Assembly (NCBI GenBank): GCA_963965975.1
Contig: OZ014416.1
Span: 7,192,001 to 7,256,000 of the forward strand
Direction: 5' to 3'
Length of the DNA stretch: 64,000 bases
Source: Xestospongia bergquistia
Lineage: Eukaryota > Porifera > Demospongiae > Haplosclerida > Petrosiidae
A program made the translations under genes and the position numbers. Below the pieces are notes generated by a model. The model was not told where the DNA came from. It did not search any database and worked only from the letters and a program-made list of their open reading frames with translations. Of this stretch, positions 52,170-63,310 are shown in pieces; positions within the stretch are counted from its first letter, which is position 1, and every line of letters begins with the position of its first letter.

Positions 52170-55100
52170 GTAAGTCCTGTTAAAATTCTTAAAATGAATT
52201 ATTCCTTTGATGCTCGACATTTTATGTTGTCTTCAATCATGGTATCAACCACTATCATACCCAGTCTCTCCATTAATTCAAGTATTTTATAAAATGTTTT
52301 AATTTGACAAAAATGTTCCAAGACCAATCATTGAAATTATTGAAAATTGGAAAAGTACTAAAGCAATTTAAATGACAAATCCCTCCCATAGGAACATTTT
52401 AACTATGATGCATGTTGATAGTACAACCTATTAGTAAGAGAGGATATACTTTTCCAGATTTCTTATTCTGATGTAAATGCTACTGACCTTGACTATTGAC
52501 ATTCTCTTTAGTTGCTTTCATCACCCTAAATTTCATTTTCACCAGCATTGTGTCAACATAGCCTTTTTTGCTATATTGATCGATGATAACATTCATAAAT
52601 GGATCCATTAATATATAGTCATGAATAATTAATAAGTTATCTGAATTTAGGGTTCTATGTGTCTTTTATTAACCCTTCCTTTCACATACACACACATAAA
52701 AAGTTCTCTATGCCCTTGTAATTTACCTGTCTGTAGTTTTGATAGTTTTTGAGCCTCTGTTATAATGTCTTCTACATTGATTTTCTTATAATTAGGCAAT
52801 AGCATTCTTAGGAACTTCATATAGTTTGAACAGATCACCAGCTTCATGTAGAAGTACATTGACTCGGGAACAAGCCATTTTGTTGATTTGTATATAAAAC
52901 CATAATTCACATGATCTACTGGACAAATAGTGAATTTGGTTATATCTGGTTCCTTCAAAAATATCCTACTGTGTAAAACCTTCAAAAATTAAGTAATTTG
53001 GATTGATGTTTTCATGGTATTACTCCATGTCTCTTCTATATGGCTCTCATTAGATATAAATAACAAATTGAATCATATGGATTAATGACTTAGTTCTATT
53101 GAAATATGTTCTGTCATCTGTTTATATGAGATAAAATTTACAAATAAACTAAATCTAAAGACTAGAACCTCATTCCTAAGTTATCATGGAATATAGAAAG
53201 TGTTAGAGCAATTGCTGAGTTAAGATATATTTGTTCTGATTGTTAAAGTGAAAGACTAAGTTATGAAATTGAATAAATGTAAAAAGAAGGAAGAAATTAA
53301 ATAGACCTTAGAAAATAACAAACTTTCAGTGTTTCACTTCTAGTGTCATTATGGATGGTTAGACAGATACTTTAATCTACAAAGGTAGTTATATTCAATA
53401 TTTCTTCTTCATATAAATACAGAACCCAAATACATCAATATTTAAAAACTAATGAATTTTTAAAATGGTAATTTTTAAAATCTTTTCTTTTATTCATTTT
53501 AGAATGGCAATAATCTACTACATTTAGCCTGTGCAAGTGGCAATGAAGAAACCATACACTACCTTTTACATAAAGTCCGACTAGATCCAGATTATCTAGT
53601 AGCTCTAAACAATCATCAACAAATGCCATTGGATCGTATTCGAACTTCTAGGAGAAATAAATTTCAATTACTAAAGTTGTTTCAACAATTCAAACAATGT
53701 CACAGAGACTACCTCACTGAATCATATGCTAAATTATTTCTCTGCGGAAAGACAGCAGCTGGTAAAAGCTCATTGGCTGCTGTTATCTCTTATCGTGCTG
53801 AAATGGGACCATATCATTACTATGATCCAGAAGAATGTGTTGAAGGTGTTGTATTACAAACCACTGGAATTGAGTACCACAATGTTCGTAGTGTAGAAAT
53901 AGGAAATGTTGTAATTTTTGATTTTGCCGGACATGCAGAATATTACAGTAGCCATGCTGCAGTACTGGAAACTCTCTTGTTGAGGTCACCAGCTGTCTTT
54001 GCGATTTTAAGCAACCTTACCAACGATGAGGAGACAATTAAGAAGGACCTGCTTTTCTGGTTTAACTTTGTTGAAAATGTTAGCATGAAGTTAATTAGCT
54101 CAAGTCAAGTACTTGTCCTTGGAAGTCACGTTGATGAGCTGCCTTGTGAAAAAGATTTCCAGCCTTTTGTAAATGAAGTAGCAGATCTGGCTTTTCGTTT
54201 TCAGAATTACAATGGATTTTTGCCAATAGACTGTCATAGACCAGGAGGAAAAGGTGTCAAAAAATTAATGAAGAAATTAAGAGAAAGCTGTGAAGCTGTT
54301 GTGAACAAAAATGATAAGATGAGCTACCACTGCCACTGTCTAAATTCTTATCTTCAACTGCTGGAGGTTGTTGCTATTAGCCTAGATGAGCTATGTTCCA
54401 AATTAATGGAACTAAATGAGCCTTGTCTTTTGACTGATCGATCAACAGTGTTAGAATTTTTGACCACTCTTGGAAGCAAGGGTCTCATTTTGTTTCTAGC
54501 TAACACATGGGTAATTATTGACAAAAATGCTCTCTTAAATGATGTAAATGGTGTCTTATTTAATAAACATATTGATCATGAGCGTAAACCAGTTGCCAGT
54601 AATACTGGTATAATGCCTGTCTCTACTCTAGCTAACCTTTTTCCTAAACACGACACAGATATGCTGATTCGTTTCTTAACAAGTCTACAATTTTGTCATC
54701 AAATGGACTCTTATGCTGTTTCTTGTATCACTAACAATATACCATCTGATGACTTCCTTATTAGTAAAGATGAGAAATTTTTATTTTTTCCTGCACTTAT
54801 TACAGCAGACAAGCCCACTTCAATCTTTGAAACAACAGATGGATTTGGTTGGTACTTATGGTGTCCGGAATCACATCAATTTCTCCCAATGCGTTTTCTC
54901 CATACTCTTCTTCATCACTTAGCTTATACTTGCTGTCCTCCTCTTCCTGAGGAAACTGATTATATTACTGATAATGCAACGATCCAAGAATTACACCGAG
55001 TCTGTACTATGTGGAAAAATGGTATTTATTGGAAAGAGGAGGAGAATAGTGTTGAAGTGATGGTTGAGGTTACTGAAGCCAACCGATGTGTTACAGTTCT

Positions 55101-58100
55101 TGTATCTCATAGCAGTTTAATAGAAAGTTATCGACTCCGTGCATCACTCATCAAAGAAGTTCTTAATCTTAAAAATGAATTATGTCCATGTACTTCAAAA
55201 CAGTTTATTATTCCACCTGGTAATGTTAAGGATGTCATGGAAAAGGAACAAAGAAATCGTTCTGTCTATGCTGTAAGAGAAGTTGCTAAAGGAGTACTAA
55301 TGAAAGGAACTGCTACTTCCACTAACAATGAAAGGGTTGTTGTCTCATTAGTAGTTGGTGAAAAGGAACCATACCTCTCTATTGCCCCTCTTGTGACCAA
55401 AGCTCTCTTTACTGACAGCAACAAAGATCTACCACTACCAGATCACTATGTCCAGCATATACATGAAGCATGTGGGGAGATCATGTTCCTCTATCCATCA
55501 TCAAATTTTACCCACCTCTCTGTAAGAGAACATCTCAACAAATATAGTATTTTTGCTGGACGTAGTCCTTTGGTAAGTTTACATTCACTTTCTCTTAACA
55601 GTGTGTCTATGAAATTGTTTTATCTTCTCTACATAGAGTATACCTTCTCCACCAATAAAAGATGAAGTAATACAAATATTATCAAAACATGTTCAGACAA
55701 GAACAACAAAAGGTTCTAATTATGTCAGTATTCTCTTGTATTGACTTAGTTATTATTACAGATTTTATTAACACTGTTACTAAACCTGACAAACAGATGT
55801 CATCATCTATTACATATAATGTTGGAGGTATGTCTACATGTCAAGAAAATGACATATTTCCAATAATTTAGTTTATTTATTAATAGTTTCCTTATTTTTA
55901 TATCTACTACATTTATATTTGATTACTTTCATTGTTATATATTGTTATATTACAGGTAGTAGTCAGGAGACAATGTTAACAAAGGATAGTTTAACTGATG
56001 AATTCAGTCATTTCCCTAAATTATGTATGTTAGACAATCTTATAATGACAGTTCTTTATCTTATTGTATTTACAGTTGAAAGACCTACAAGGTATGAAGT
56101 TTTAAACAAACTAGCTTCTATTGATGCTTCATGGCGTAGTATTGGAGAAGGTCTTCGAGTGAGTTATAATGTCATTAAAGGTTTGGATGAATCTAATAAG
56201 CCCAATCAAACACGACTCAGTGAAATTATTCAAAAGTGGTTGGACATGAATGGTCAAGGTGAAGGTGCTCCTGTCACATGGGTCTCCATTTTAGATGTCA
56301 TAAAGGGACCACTTGTTCAAAACAAATGTCTAGCTATGAAAATATATGAGAACTTGAAACGAAGTTCCATAGAAGAGAGTCAAAGTAAGTGGTCAAAATG
56401 ATCTTTAGTTGCTATAATTATATAGACTGCTTGTATTTTAATTCCATGGTCAGTAAACAATTATAATTGTCAGCTGTTACTTTAGGAGATATTCTGTTAT
56501 AGAATTGGCAAAATGTTGACTGTAAGATAATTAGAAAGTTTGACTGTAGTTAACGATAATAATTCCATGGTTACTAAGGAGGTAATTAATTTACTAATGT
56601 CAGCCATATTGGAGGTCACTTTAGCTGACATTTTGCCATGGCTTTGCAAGTATATTTAATTGTTATAGAACATGACAATAAAATGTTGACTATGAGATAA
56701 AAAGTGGTTCATTATATTATTGTACACATACACTTTAAAGAACAGATACCTCCAATAAAAATTGAATGTATTATAATATATCATTATCTTATTTTTTCTA
56801 ACTGTTCACATATTATATAGAGTTTAATGTACATGTTATATAACAATTATATTGAAAAGTAATGTAATTATTAATATATAATTGTTCTACTCAATATTCT
56901 ATAGAATGTGCTAATGAATCAAGTGGTCCTAATTCAACTGAAGGCTCTATTACTGACAACTTATCCATAAAACATCAGGTATGATTTATTCTCTTAAATA
57001 GTAGTTTATATTAATTGTAGTCATTAGCAAATTCAATTTGTAAAAGATATTAGGGGATATTCCTCTTGCCAGTGTGTAGCTATTAACATAATAGCTTCGG
57101 TAATGAGGATATATCAGGAGCTATTGCTGCTAATCAAATCATTTGTATTTTGTCAACTAAAATATTGTGCCCAGACACTCAATAGCTTAAGGCCATTAAG
57201 ATATCTGGTAATTCACAGGCAAGATGGCAGATCTCAGTGGTTTGCTTCAGATAATGCAAAAAGTAGTTTTTCGCATTAAACAATGGATGTCTGGGTCTGT
57301 GACTAAGTCAACTGTGTAACCACACCCATGAAATATCCTTTGTAGTTGTGGAGCATTCCTAAGCTTGACAAATATAGATTGATAGTTTCACTATGTAACA
57401 ATGATTACTATTAACAATTACATTGTATTTCCTTACCTCCAGTCTTATCAATAATATTATAGATAATAGTTACATCAATATTGTGTATTGTAAAACTAAA
57501 TTACCTCATATATTATCACTTATATCTTGTATCCAATAGCAACATTCTACTAACGAACTATCAAGTGAACACAAACCAGATACTCTCCCTAGTAATACTG
57601 CACAACAAGGTAATATAAGACATCTAAATAATAAACACTACATATAATGTATGTTATGATATTAATTGTGCTTATATAGAGTTATTTTATAGTCTATGTT
57701 GTTATAGTTGATATAAGTAGTTTATATATGTTGATAAATAGACTATTTAGAGTTGTATTTGATTACTGAGATCGTGAGAAATTAAGATATATTAATTAAC
57801 TACTTTTCTTCTAAATTGTTTACTACCTATTAATTTATTTTCTTTTCTTGTTGTATTGTATAGACACTATTGATCCATCAGAAATATTTCTGGATTATTT
57901 TGCTGATATTTGTGATGCCATTGAAGTTAAACCTCTTTCTATTGTTAATCGGCTCTTTACTGCTAGATTGATATCATTAAATTTAAAGAAAGTTGTAGAA
58001 AGTATGAGTGGTGATAATTATGACAGAGCAAATAAAGTAGTTAATGACCTACAACAACAGATTCAAGAAAAAGGAATCGAATTTTTAAAAGCTATTGGTG

Positions 58101-61100
58101 ACTTCCTTCTAAAGCAGAACAATGAGTTAAAAGACATTGGTACAAGAATGAAAAGTCAACTAGAAGGTGAAACATTTTATTATACAACACTATAATTATA
58201 CTAGATAATTACTATTTGTATAACTGAGTCTTTAATGATGTTATAATTGAGTAATTTACTGTATGTGACAAATTTGTTTACTTACTTCAAGCAAACTCCA
58301 CCTACTTAGTATCCAATCTTCTACATGCTTCAAAGCAAAAGTGCTATCAAAGCCAATAACATAAATTTAGGACTGCTTACCACATGACAGCATGTGTCAA
58401 CTCACAAATAACTAATAACTTGATGCCTTAGCCACATTAATGAGAAAGAATGTGCAAATCCCATTCTATAGTATTAGAAAAAATAATTTGTGATCGTATT
58501 TGAAAGTTTAACAATTGTGGTATGTGATTAACTATACTAGGAATACAATTAAACATTTCCTTATGTGGTCATTCTTAAAAAAATTGCTGGAAAGAAATAT
58601 TTGCGTCAATTATGTCAATATATGACCAGTTGGCACTTACAACATGCAGGTATATGCACAGGCAGCTTGTAGGCACAGCAGTCTATAATTGTTTCTTAGC
58701 AAAATGGCTTACAATAACAAATTCATTATGGTATATTTTTGCTTTCAATAAGTAGCTGTCTCACACACTATAAAGATTGTTTAGTAATTTTGATATGAAT
58801 AATCACAAAATGCGATAATATATATAAGCAATTAGTTTGGATACATGTGAAGTGCCTCTGATCATTTTTGTTTGGTCTGAGTATACAAATAATTCACACA
58901 ATTATCAAACACTCCCAAATAACAAGCAATTGTCATTATAGACAACATCCTTAACTTCAACAACTCAAATTATAGGATAAGGCTTGAAGATAGGGCTTTC
59001 TAATAAAAGTGGTAATGGATAATTCTAACTTAGTGTTGATTTACCTTCTCTCTGAATTATTTTTGATGGCACAGTACATGTATGTACTTTGTATGTTCAT
59101 GTGTGACAGTCCTTTATATTATATATTTGATAACTGCTATCAAATAGATTGATGAATACGATAAATCAATCACTTACTTTTTACACTTCATGCAAAGTAA
59201 TATGTTTGACTTCAAGTAATCTCATTAGTTAGATACTGGTAACTAGTTTTAAGTTACGTCATTCCTTTGAAGTACCTCATTGGTTTTCTTAGCTCCAATA
59301 AAGTTATCTGTTTAGTTATCTTGATAAATTGATTATAGTTTATAAATAGTTGGAAGCTATTGACTAAATTTGAAGATTGTTATCTCAATAAGTTATTGCC
59401 TATATACTATAGGTCATTGCCTTTATATATAGTGACTATTATTGAGACTATAATTTCTTTATAGTTTCCTTGACTCTAATCTATTATTAATTGATATTGT
59501 ACATTACATGAGCTGTGTAAATAGTCAAATCTGATCATGTTGCTAATGTTATTGTAATTGTAAACATTATCTTTTATCCTCTTAATTTGGTATATTATTA
59601 GTTACAGCAAAAATTATGAAAGAAAGTGAAACTAAAGATCTTTTGCTGGAAAATTTGCGACTAGTAAAGGAACAATCAACTCAACTCAAAGAAGGTATTA
59701 TTGGTAATCTTATTATGATATATGTTGTTGTTATTAAATAATCACTGTGACTATATGTATAATTATTATTACACAGGTCTATTTAAAGGAATGGTAATAG
59801 TAGGAAAGAACTATTCCAGTTTTAGTCCTGCTGAAGATCAACAGTTATCTGTTGATGAATGTGGGCTAAATATTTTAATACCTGCACAAGTAGTAGATGG
59901 TTCATATGAAATTACTGCTAATGGATTGTGGGGTGGGAAATTTGAACTTCCTGTAAATACCATACTTATCAGTGGAGTGTGTTATATATCAGTATCTAGT
60001 TCATCTCAGCTCAATAAACCAGTTACAATTCAACTAGAACATTGTGCTAATATTACAGATGAGAAACAAGCAGAATATCTCAGTTTTGTTGTTGCTAAAT
60101 CTGGTCCACCCTTCAAATTTGAATATCTACCAGGAGGATCATTTTGTCCTGGTTCACAATATGGCATTATACATCTCAAAGAATTTTCATTCCTAGCTAT
60201 AGTACTTTGTGCTGCAGTTGGTGGTGCCACGTTTGGTCTAGGAGGAGTAGCTCTAGGAGGTGCAGTTGGCAGTGCTATTGGATATCATTATGCAACTAGT
60301 AAGTATATACTGATCACTTATACACGTATGAGATAAAATGTTTAGAACATGCTGTTGAGTCAGTAATTGTATGTTTTGTGTTATAAAGTAAATCTTGAAT
60401 TAAAACCTAACATATTAATTATACGCAATACCTATTTATACAGATACAGAAGTTCCTAACTGCAATTATCGAGCTTATATCTTCTACAAGGTAGTGAATG
60501 GGGAAACATGGAACATGCGATTCACAGTTGTTCAAGATACCATATATTCTTATGTAATAATGTTCAATGCTTTAAATAATTATTTTAATCATTAATTTCT
60601 CTTATATAGGTAATTCTAAAACTAACGTCTAAGTTTGGTGACGAAGAAGACAGCTTTCGATTTTGTTTTGCTACTAATGTATCTTTATCACCAGAACAGG
60701 GTGATAGAGAAGAGAGTTCAAAGTTATTAGGATTCCCTGATGAAGCAGTTCATGGGTGGGAAATAACACCTCTACGTAGACCAGTAGTAGTAAGTGATAT
60801 GTATTTTGTGAGTGAGTGCATGTGTGGGAGGGGGGATGTGGTATTTATGATAAAAATATATGTAAGCTACATGTACTTTAAGTTGTCTATTTTTTACATT
60901 TTAATTGCTCTGATATAGATTAACAGGAAAGATGTAGATGACTTTAATCAGTCATTGAGTTTTAATCCTCCTAATATTCCTGTGAAAGTATCTGCTAATC
61001 CTAGAAGGAGTGATTTCAGAAATAATCTCATACATTCTATAGCAATTGAAGGTATTCAAGTTACTGAGAGTCAAACATCATCTGGCAATAGACCTCAAAT

Positions 61101-63310
61101 TGTGATTACTAGATCATTGGCCAGTAATTTACAAAGTGAGTTTTTGTTTACTACTTGTTTTTGTAGTATCCAAATTATAACCTTATTCTGAGCGTTCCTA
61201 ATAATGTCATTGACAATATTATTTTTAAGTTAAGTGCTCAAGCACAGGGCAAATTTATTATGGTTGTTATGATTCTCAATTCTAATCCAGAATACATATA
61301 TTATATATGTGTACCTTCAGCAAATTCAGTAATGTTTGTGTTATATAAGTTTTGTAGGTCATTATAATAACAAATATATATCTAAAGGACCATACTTATA
61401 ATATGCACAAACCACAATTAAAGAACTCATCAAGGCTTTAGAAACAAATTTAAAGCAAATGAATTTTATTCCAATTTATGAAATGTATGCCTGCATTCAG
61501 TAATACACTTATCAATGTTCAGGAATGCAATTATAAGTGTATGATGAAAAATATCAAGGAGTGTAGGATGAAGGGTGATAGACAATGAAAGATTCTAGTT
61601 TGTCAGATATGAGACAATTCAAATGTCCAGTCACAATAAGACAGAGGTCAAGAAAATGCAAACACAAGTACAGTTTTATTCAGTAGAGTAGATTTCCCCA
61701 TTAAAATAAAGGCATGTTCAACTTTTTAATAGGAGAGAGTTTCTTAACAACACCTTAGATCTAAGAATTTGACCAAGACTTATAATGTTCAACAGGACAC
61801 TTCTGTTTAAGCCATAACTATCTATAGTACTTACATGTGGCTCAAGACATAACTGTGTATACATATATATACCTATTTCATAATAATGATACGGATATAT
61901 AGTGTTAGAGAGTCATGTCCATGTACATTGTATGCTTACTTACATGCAAATGCATTTTGTTGTAGAAGTTCCTTTACAAAAGAAGAATAGGCCTGTATCT
62001 TGTATACTTTCCCAGACACAAGTATGTTGACCATATCTTGAGATTTAGAGATTATTTTCTTAGACTAACAAATTAAATTATTAGTAAACCTCCTTTTTAT
62101 AATAACAAGCTATTAACACACTTAATGAAGCCTATTTAACATTCTACCATTTTCATTGAAGAGGTGTGATATAGTAACTACTACAAATATGCATACATGA
62201 CTCTTATCTTACTTACCTTTCATTTTATAACAATCAGCTCAATTCTTACATATTTTAGAAAATGCAGTGCTCTAAAACATCAATAAGTATAGACAATTCT
62301 CTCAATAGACAACACCTGTCACAAAACACAGATTTTAGCTAACATTAAAGACCACAAATAATGCAATCTGATGACTAATTACATGTACATATAACAGTTG
62401 ACAGTTGGTTTATTAAAGCAATAATGATTTTTTTAAAATTTCTTTTAGGTATAATCATTTCTGTGACTACTTAATACTTGAGACTTTAGCAATTATATAA
62501 CTATATTAAATAAAATAAATCCAAAAGTACAAACTTCCTGTTCATAGCCACTGCCAACTATGAATATTGTGTTTGTATTTTAATTTGTATTTTGAATTAT
62601 TGCCAGTTTTTTAACTGTTTAACTTGTTACATCATCTATACATGTGTTAATCTATCAACAACTTAATTACACTTATTATATTGTTTAACAAAGAAAAAAT
62701 CATTTTCTTAAATCAATATTAAATTATATATTATTCCATTTCATATTAGGTAATATGGTTGAAGGAGGTGTACATGTATCTACTTTACCAGATGATCTCT
62801 TGGATCAACAACCTACAATTCAAGAAGTGACTAGATATGCTACAACTGCAAACTATAATCTGTTGGGTGTACAACTAGAGCTGAACCGGGTAGCACTAGC
62901 TGGATGTCGTGACTGTACCAGTATGTATCAGTTATGGATTGACGAAAAAGCAAGAGGAGCAACAAGGAGGAACTTATTAGTTGCTTTAAGAGCTATTAGG
63001 CAGAATAATGAAGCAAGAGAGTATGAAGAATATTTAGAAACGATTGTAAGTTACATTGTCCACACATTAAAGTATACATGTACATAGAGTGGACCCCTTA
63101 GCTAAGAATAGCCCCATATTATTACATGACATTGATCTATATTAAACTTTGATACTATAACTTGGTTAATTTTAGTTGCAATATTAGTGTACTGGCTGTT
63201 AGTTTTTATATTGTTTTTATAATATTGGCTTATTGACTATGTAAACAACTTATGACCACAAACAAATTAATTTTCTAATTTTGTAGGTGGAAAATAATGT
63301 GAGTGTTTAA
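38261..63310 (+). CDS. Gene B: ANK-Roc-COR-Death-CARD-ZU5-UPA-Death protein
   Basis: Spliced model of 30 coding exons, 1977 codons plus TAA, all phases consistent: 38261-38299, 39367-39459, 39862-39978, 41333-41431, 42245-42343, 42657-42758, 44260-44358, 44952-45050, 46521-46622, 46763-46861, 47702-47800, 49708-49809, 50170-50271, 51596-51697, 52068-52169, 53503-55572, 55637-55712, 55762-55827, 55956-56024, 56076-56384, 56905-56978, 57540-57609, 57864-58166, 59602-59694, 59777-60298, 60444-60553, 60610-60789, 60919-61135, 62750-63045, 63287-63310. Domains by residue: ankyrin 14-520, Roc about 560-720, COR-like about 740-1150, Death 1246-1348, CARD-like 1397-1497, coiled coil 1498-1528, ZU5-like 1529-1666, glycine zipper 1667-1702, UPA-like about 1703-1800, Death 1872-1970. 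The front half is DAPK1-like, the tail PIDD/UNC5-like. Probably a cytosolic signalling scaffold (inference). I know no characterised protein with this order. Confidence 0.85.
38834..38854 (+). repeat. (TTTAGGG)3 telomere-like run
   Basis: Three perfect heptamers in the first intron of gene B; the same place in gene A (5613-5626) has two. The unit differs from the usual animal TTAGGG. It is probably a simple repeat that varies in copy number. Confidence 0.8.
48225..52170. repeat. Tandem duplication of a two-exon ankyrin unit
   Basis: About 48,225-50,590 and 50,590-52,170 are copies: the intron word cccttagtaaccaatgaatt recurs at 48,233 and 50,594, and ccttatctgggactgtcctt at about 49,000 and 51,160. 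Exon pair 49708-49809/50170-50271 equals 51596-51697/52068-52169 with few changes. The second copy has lost several hundred bases of intron. Introns are still easily aligned, so the duplication is recent and gene A lacks it. Confidence 0.9.
52647..52985 (-). pseudogene. Unrecognised minus-strand coding relic in an intron
   Basis: A 112-codon open frame (for example FLKEPDITKFTICPVDHVNY, WLVPESMYFYMKLVICSN) on the strand opposite gene B, with a possible donor after KLSKLQT. The matching stretch in gene A (about 12,830-13,160) has the same sequence but broken frames. Similar minus-strand fragments occur in other introns (10,640-11,480 and 43,180-43,440, with words such as GFLNGKD). It looks like an old gene or DNA-transposon ORF copied along with the ankyrin units. 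Family unknown. Confidence 0.4.
53503..55572 (+). CDS. Gene B giant exon: ankyrin repeat, Roc GTPase, COR-like
   Basis: 690 codons in one exon, colinear with gene A 14382-16460. Opens with a last ankyrin repeat (NGNNLLHLACASGNEETIHY). Roc GTPase: P-loop GKTAAGKS (residues 567-574), G3 DFAGH (625-629) followed by AEYYSSHAAVLE, G4 GSHVD (692-696), matching the T/S-H-x-D form of Roc domains. Nucleotide binding should be intact. The COR-like part contains LLNDVNGVLF, NLFP and FFPALITADKP, then MWKNGIYWKEEENSVEVMVE. Roc-COR modules act as GTP-dependent dimerising switches (LRRK2, DAPK1, MFHAS1). Acceptor cattttag, donor TTTG|gtaagt. Confidence 0.88.
55637..56024 (+). CDS. Gene B connector exons before the Death domain
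   Basis: Exon 55637-55712 (phase 0-1) corresponds to gene A 16619-16706. Exons 55762-55827 and 55956-56024 are symmetric phase 1-1 inserts with no gene A counterpart and polar sequence (VTKPDKQMSSS; LTDEFSHFPK). They could be skipped as cassettes. The first two introns are only 49 and 127 bases. Confidence 0.7.
56076..56384 (+). CDS. Gene B first Death domain
   Basis: 103 codons. Family features: helix 2 with W-R-S-I-G-E-G-L-R-V, a central L-S-E-I-I-Q-K-W-L-D-M, then P-V-T-W-V-S-I-L-D-V-I, and a last helix KCLAMKIYENLKR. Clearly paralogous to gene A 16801-17073 (both end V/L-Q-N-K-C). Phase 1-1, so the whole domain is a movable exon. Confidence 0.82.
56905..57609 (+). CDS. Gene B linker exons shared with gene A
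   Basis: Exons 56905-56978 and 57540-57609 match gene A 19841-19914 and 20386-20455 closely (STNELSSEHK and DTLPSNT in both). Gene A has ten more linker exons that gene B lacks. The introns also align (GC-richer words near 57,240 and 20,060). Polar, serine/threonine-rich, probably disordered. Confidence 0.75.
57864..58166 (+). CDS. Gene B CARD-like domain
   Basis: One phase 1-1 exon, 101 codons, all-helical. Pattern: PSEIFLDYFADICDAIEV, then NRLFTARLIS, a break, YDRANKVVNDLQQQI, then EFLKAIGDFLLKQNNELKDI. The order LxxxL, Y-[DE]-[KR]-A, hydrophobic heptads and a final L-x-x-I-x-D-x-L fits the CARD-like helical domains of invertebrate NLR and Death-superfamily proteins. It could be another Death-fold subfamily. 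Complete here, truncated in gene A. Confidence 0.6.
59602..59694 (+). CDS. Gene B coiled-coil exon
   Basis: 31 codons, phase 1-1, highly charged with leucines in heptad spacing (ETKDLLLENLRLVKEQSTQL). Probably a short coiled coil for self-association. The intron before it (58167-59601, 1.4 kb) holds nothing I recognise. Confidence 0.65.
59777..60298 (+). CDS. Gene B ZU5-like domain plus glycine zipper
   Basis: 174 codons, phase 1-1. ZU5-like β-sheet pattern: D-E-C-G-L-N-I-L-I-P-A early (family G-V-x-L-x-I-P-x-G), later KPVTIQLEHCANI (family K-P-V-x-L-x-L-x-H-C), then LPGGSFCPGSQYGIIHLKEF. The last ZU5 strand reads E-F-S at residues 1664-1666, the site where PIDD and NLRP1-type ZU5-UPA modules cut themselves between F and S. 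Directly after it comes a hydrophobic stretch with G at 1685, 1689, 1693 and 1697, a perfect GxxxGxxxGxxxG zipper that could insert in membranes or oligomerise. That stretch is not part of known ZU5 domains. Confidence 0.72.
60444..61135 (+). CDS. Gene B UPA-like region, exons 26-28
   Basis: Exons 60444-60553 (phase 1-0), 60610-60789 (0-0) and 60919-61135 (0-1). Sequence such as NYRAYIFYKVVNGETWNMRF, then FRFCFATNVSL and HGWEITPLRRPVV suggests β-strands in the position of the UPA domain, which follows ZU5 in UNC5, PIDD and ankyrins. The third exon is polar (NPPNIPVKVSANPRRSDF). The assignment rests mainly on position. The first intron is 145 bases and the second is only 56. The intron after exon 28 (61136-62749, 1.6 kb) holds nothing I recognise. 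Confidence 0.55.
62750..63310 (+). CDS. Gene B second Death domain and C-terminus
   Basis: Exon 62750-63045 encodes a Death domain: helices LLDQQPTIQEVTRYATTANY, then LLGVQLELN, then MYQLWIDEKARGATRRNLLV with the central W and the R-x-N-L-L-x-A-L-R helix typical of the family. The last exon 63287-63310 adds VENNVSV and TAA. ZU5-UPA-Death at a C-terminus is the arrangement of UNC5, PIDD and ankyrins. Gene A lacks it. Confidence 0.75.
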
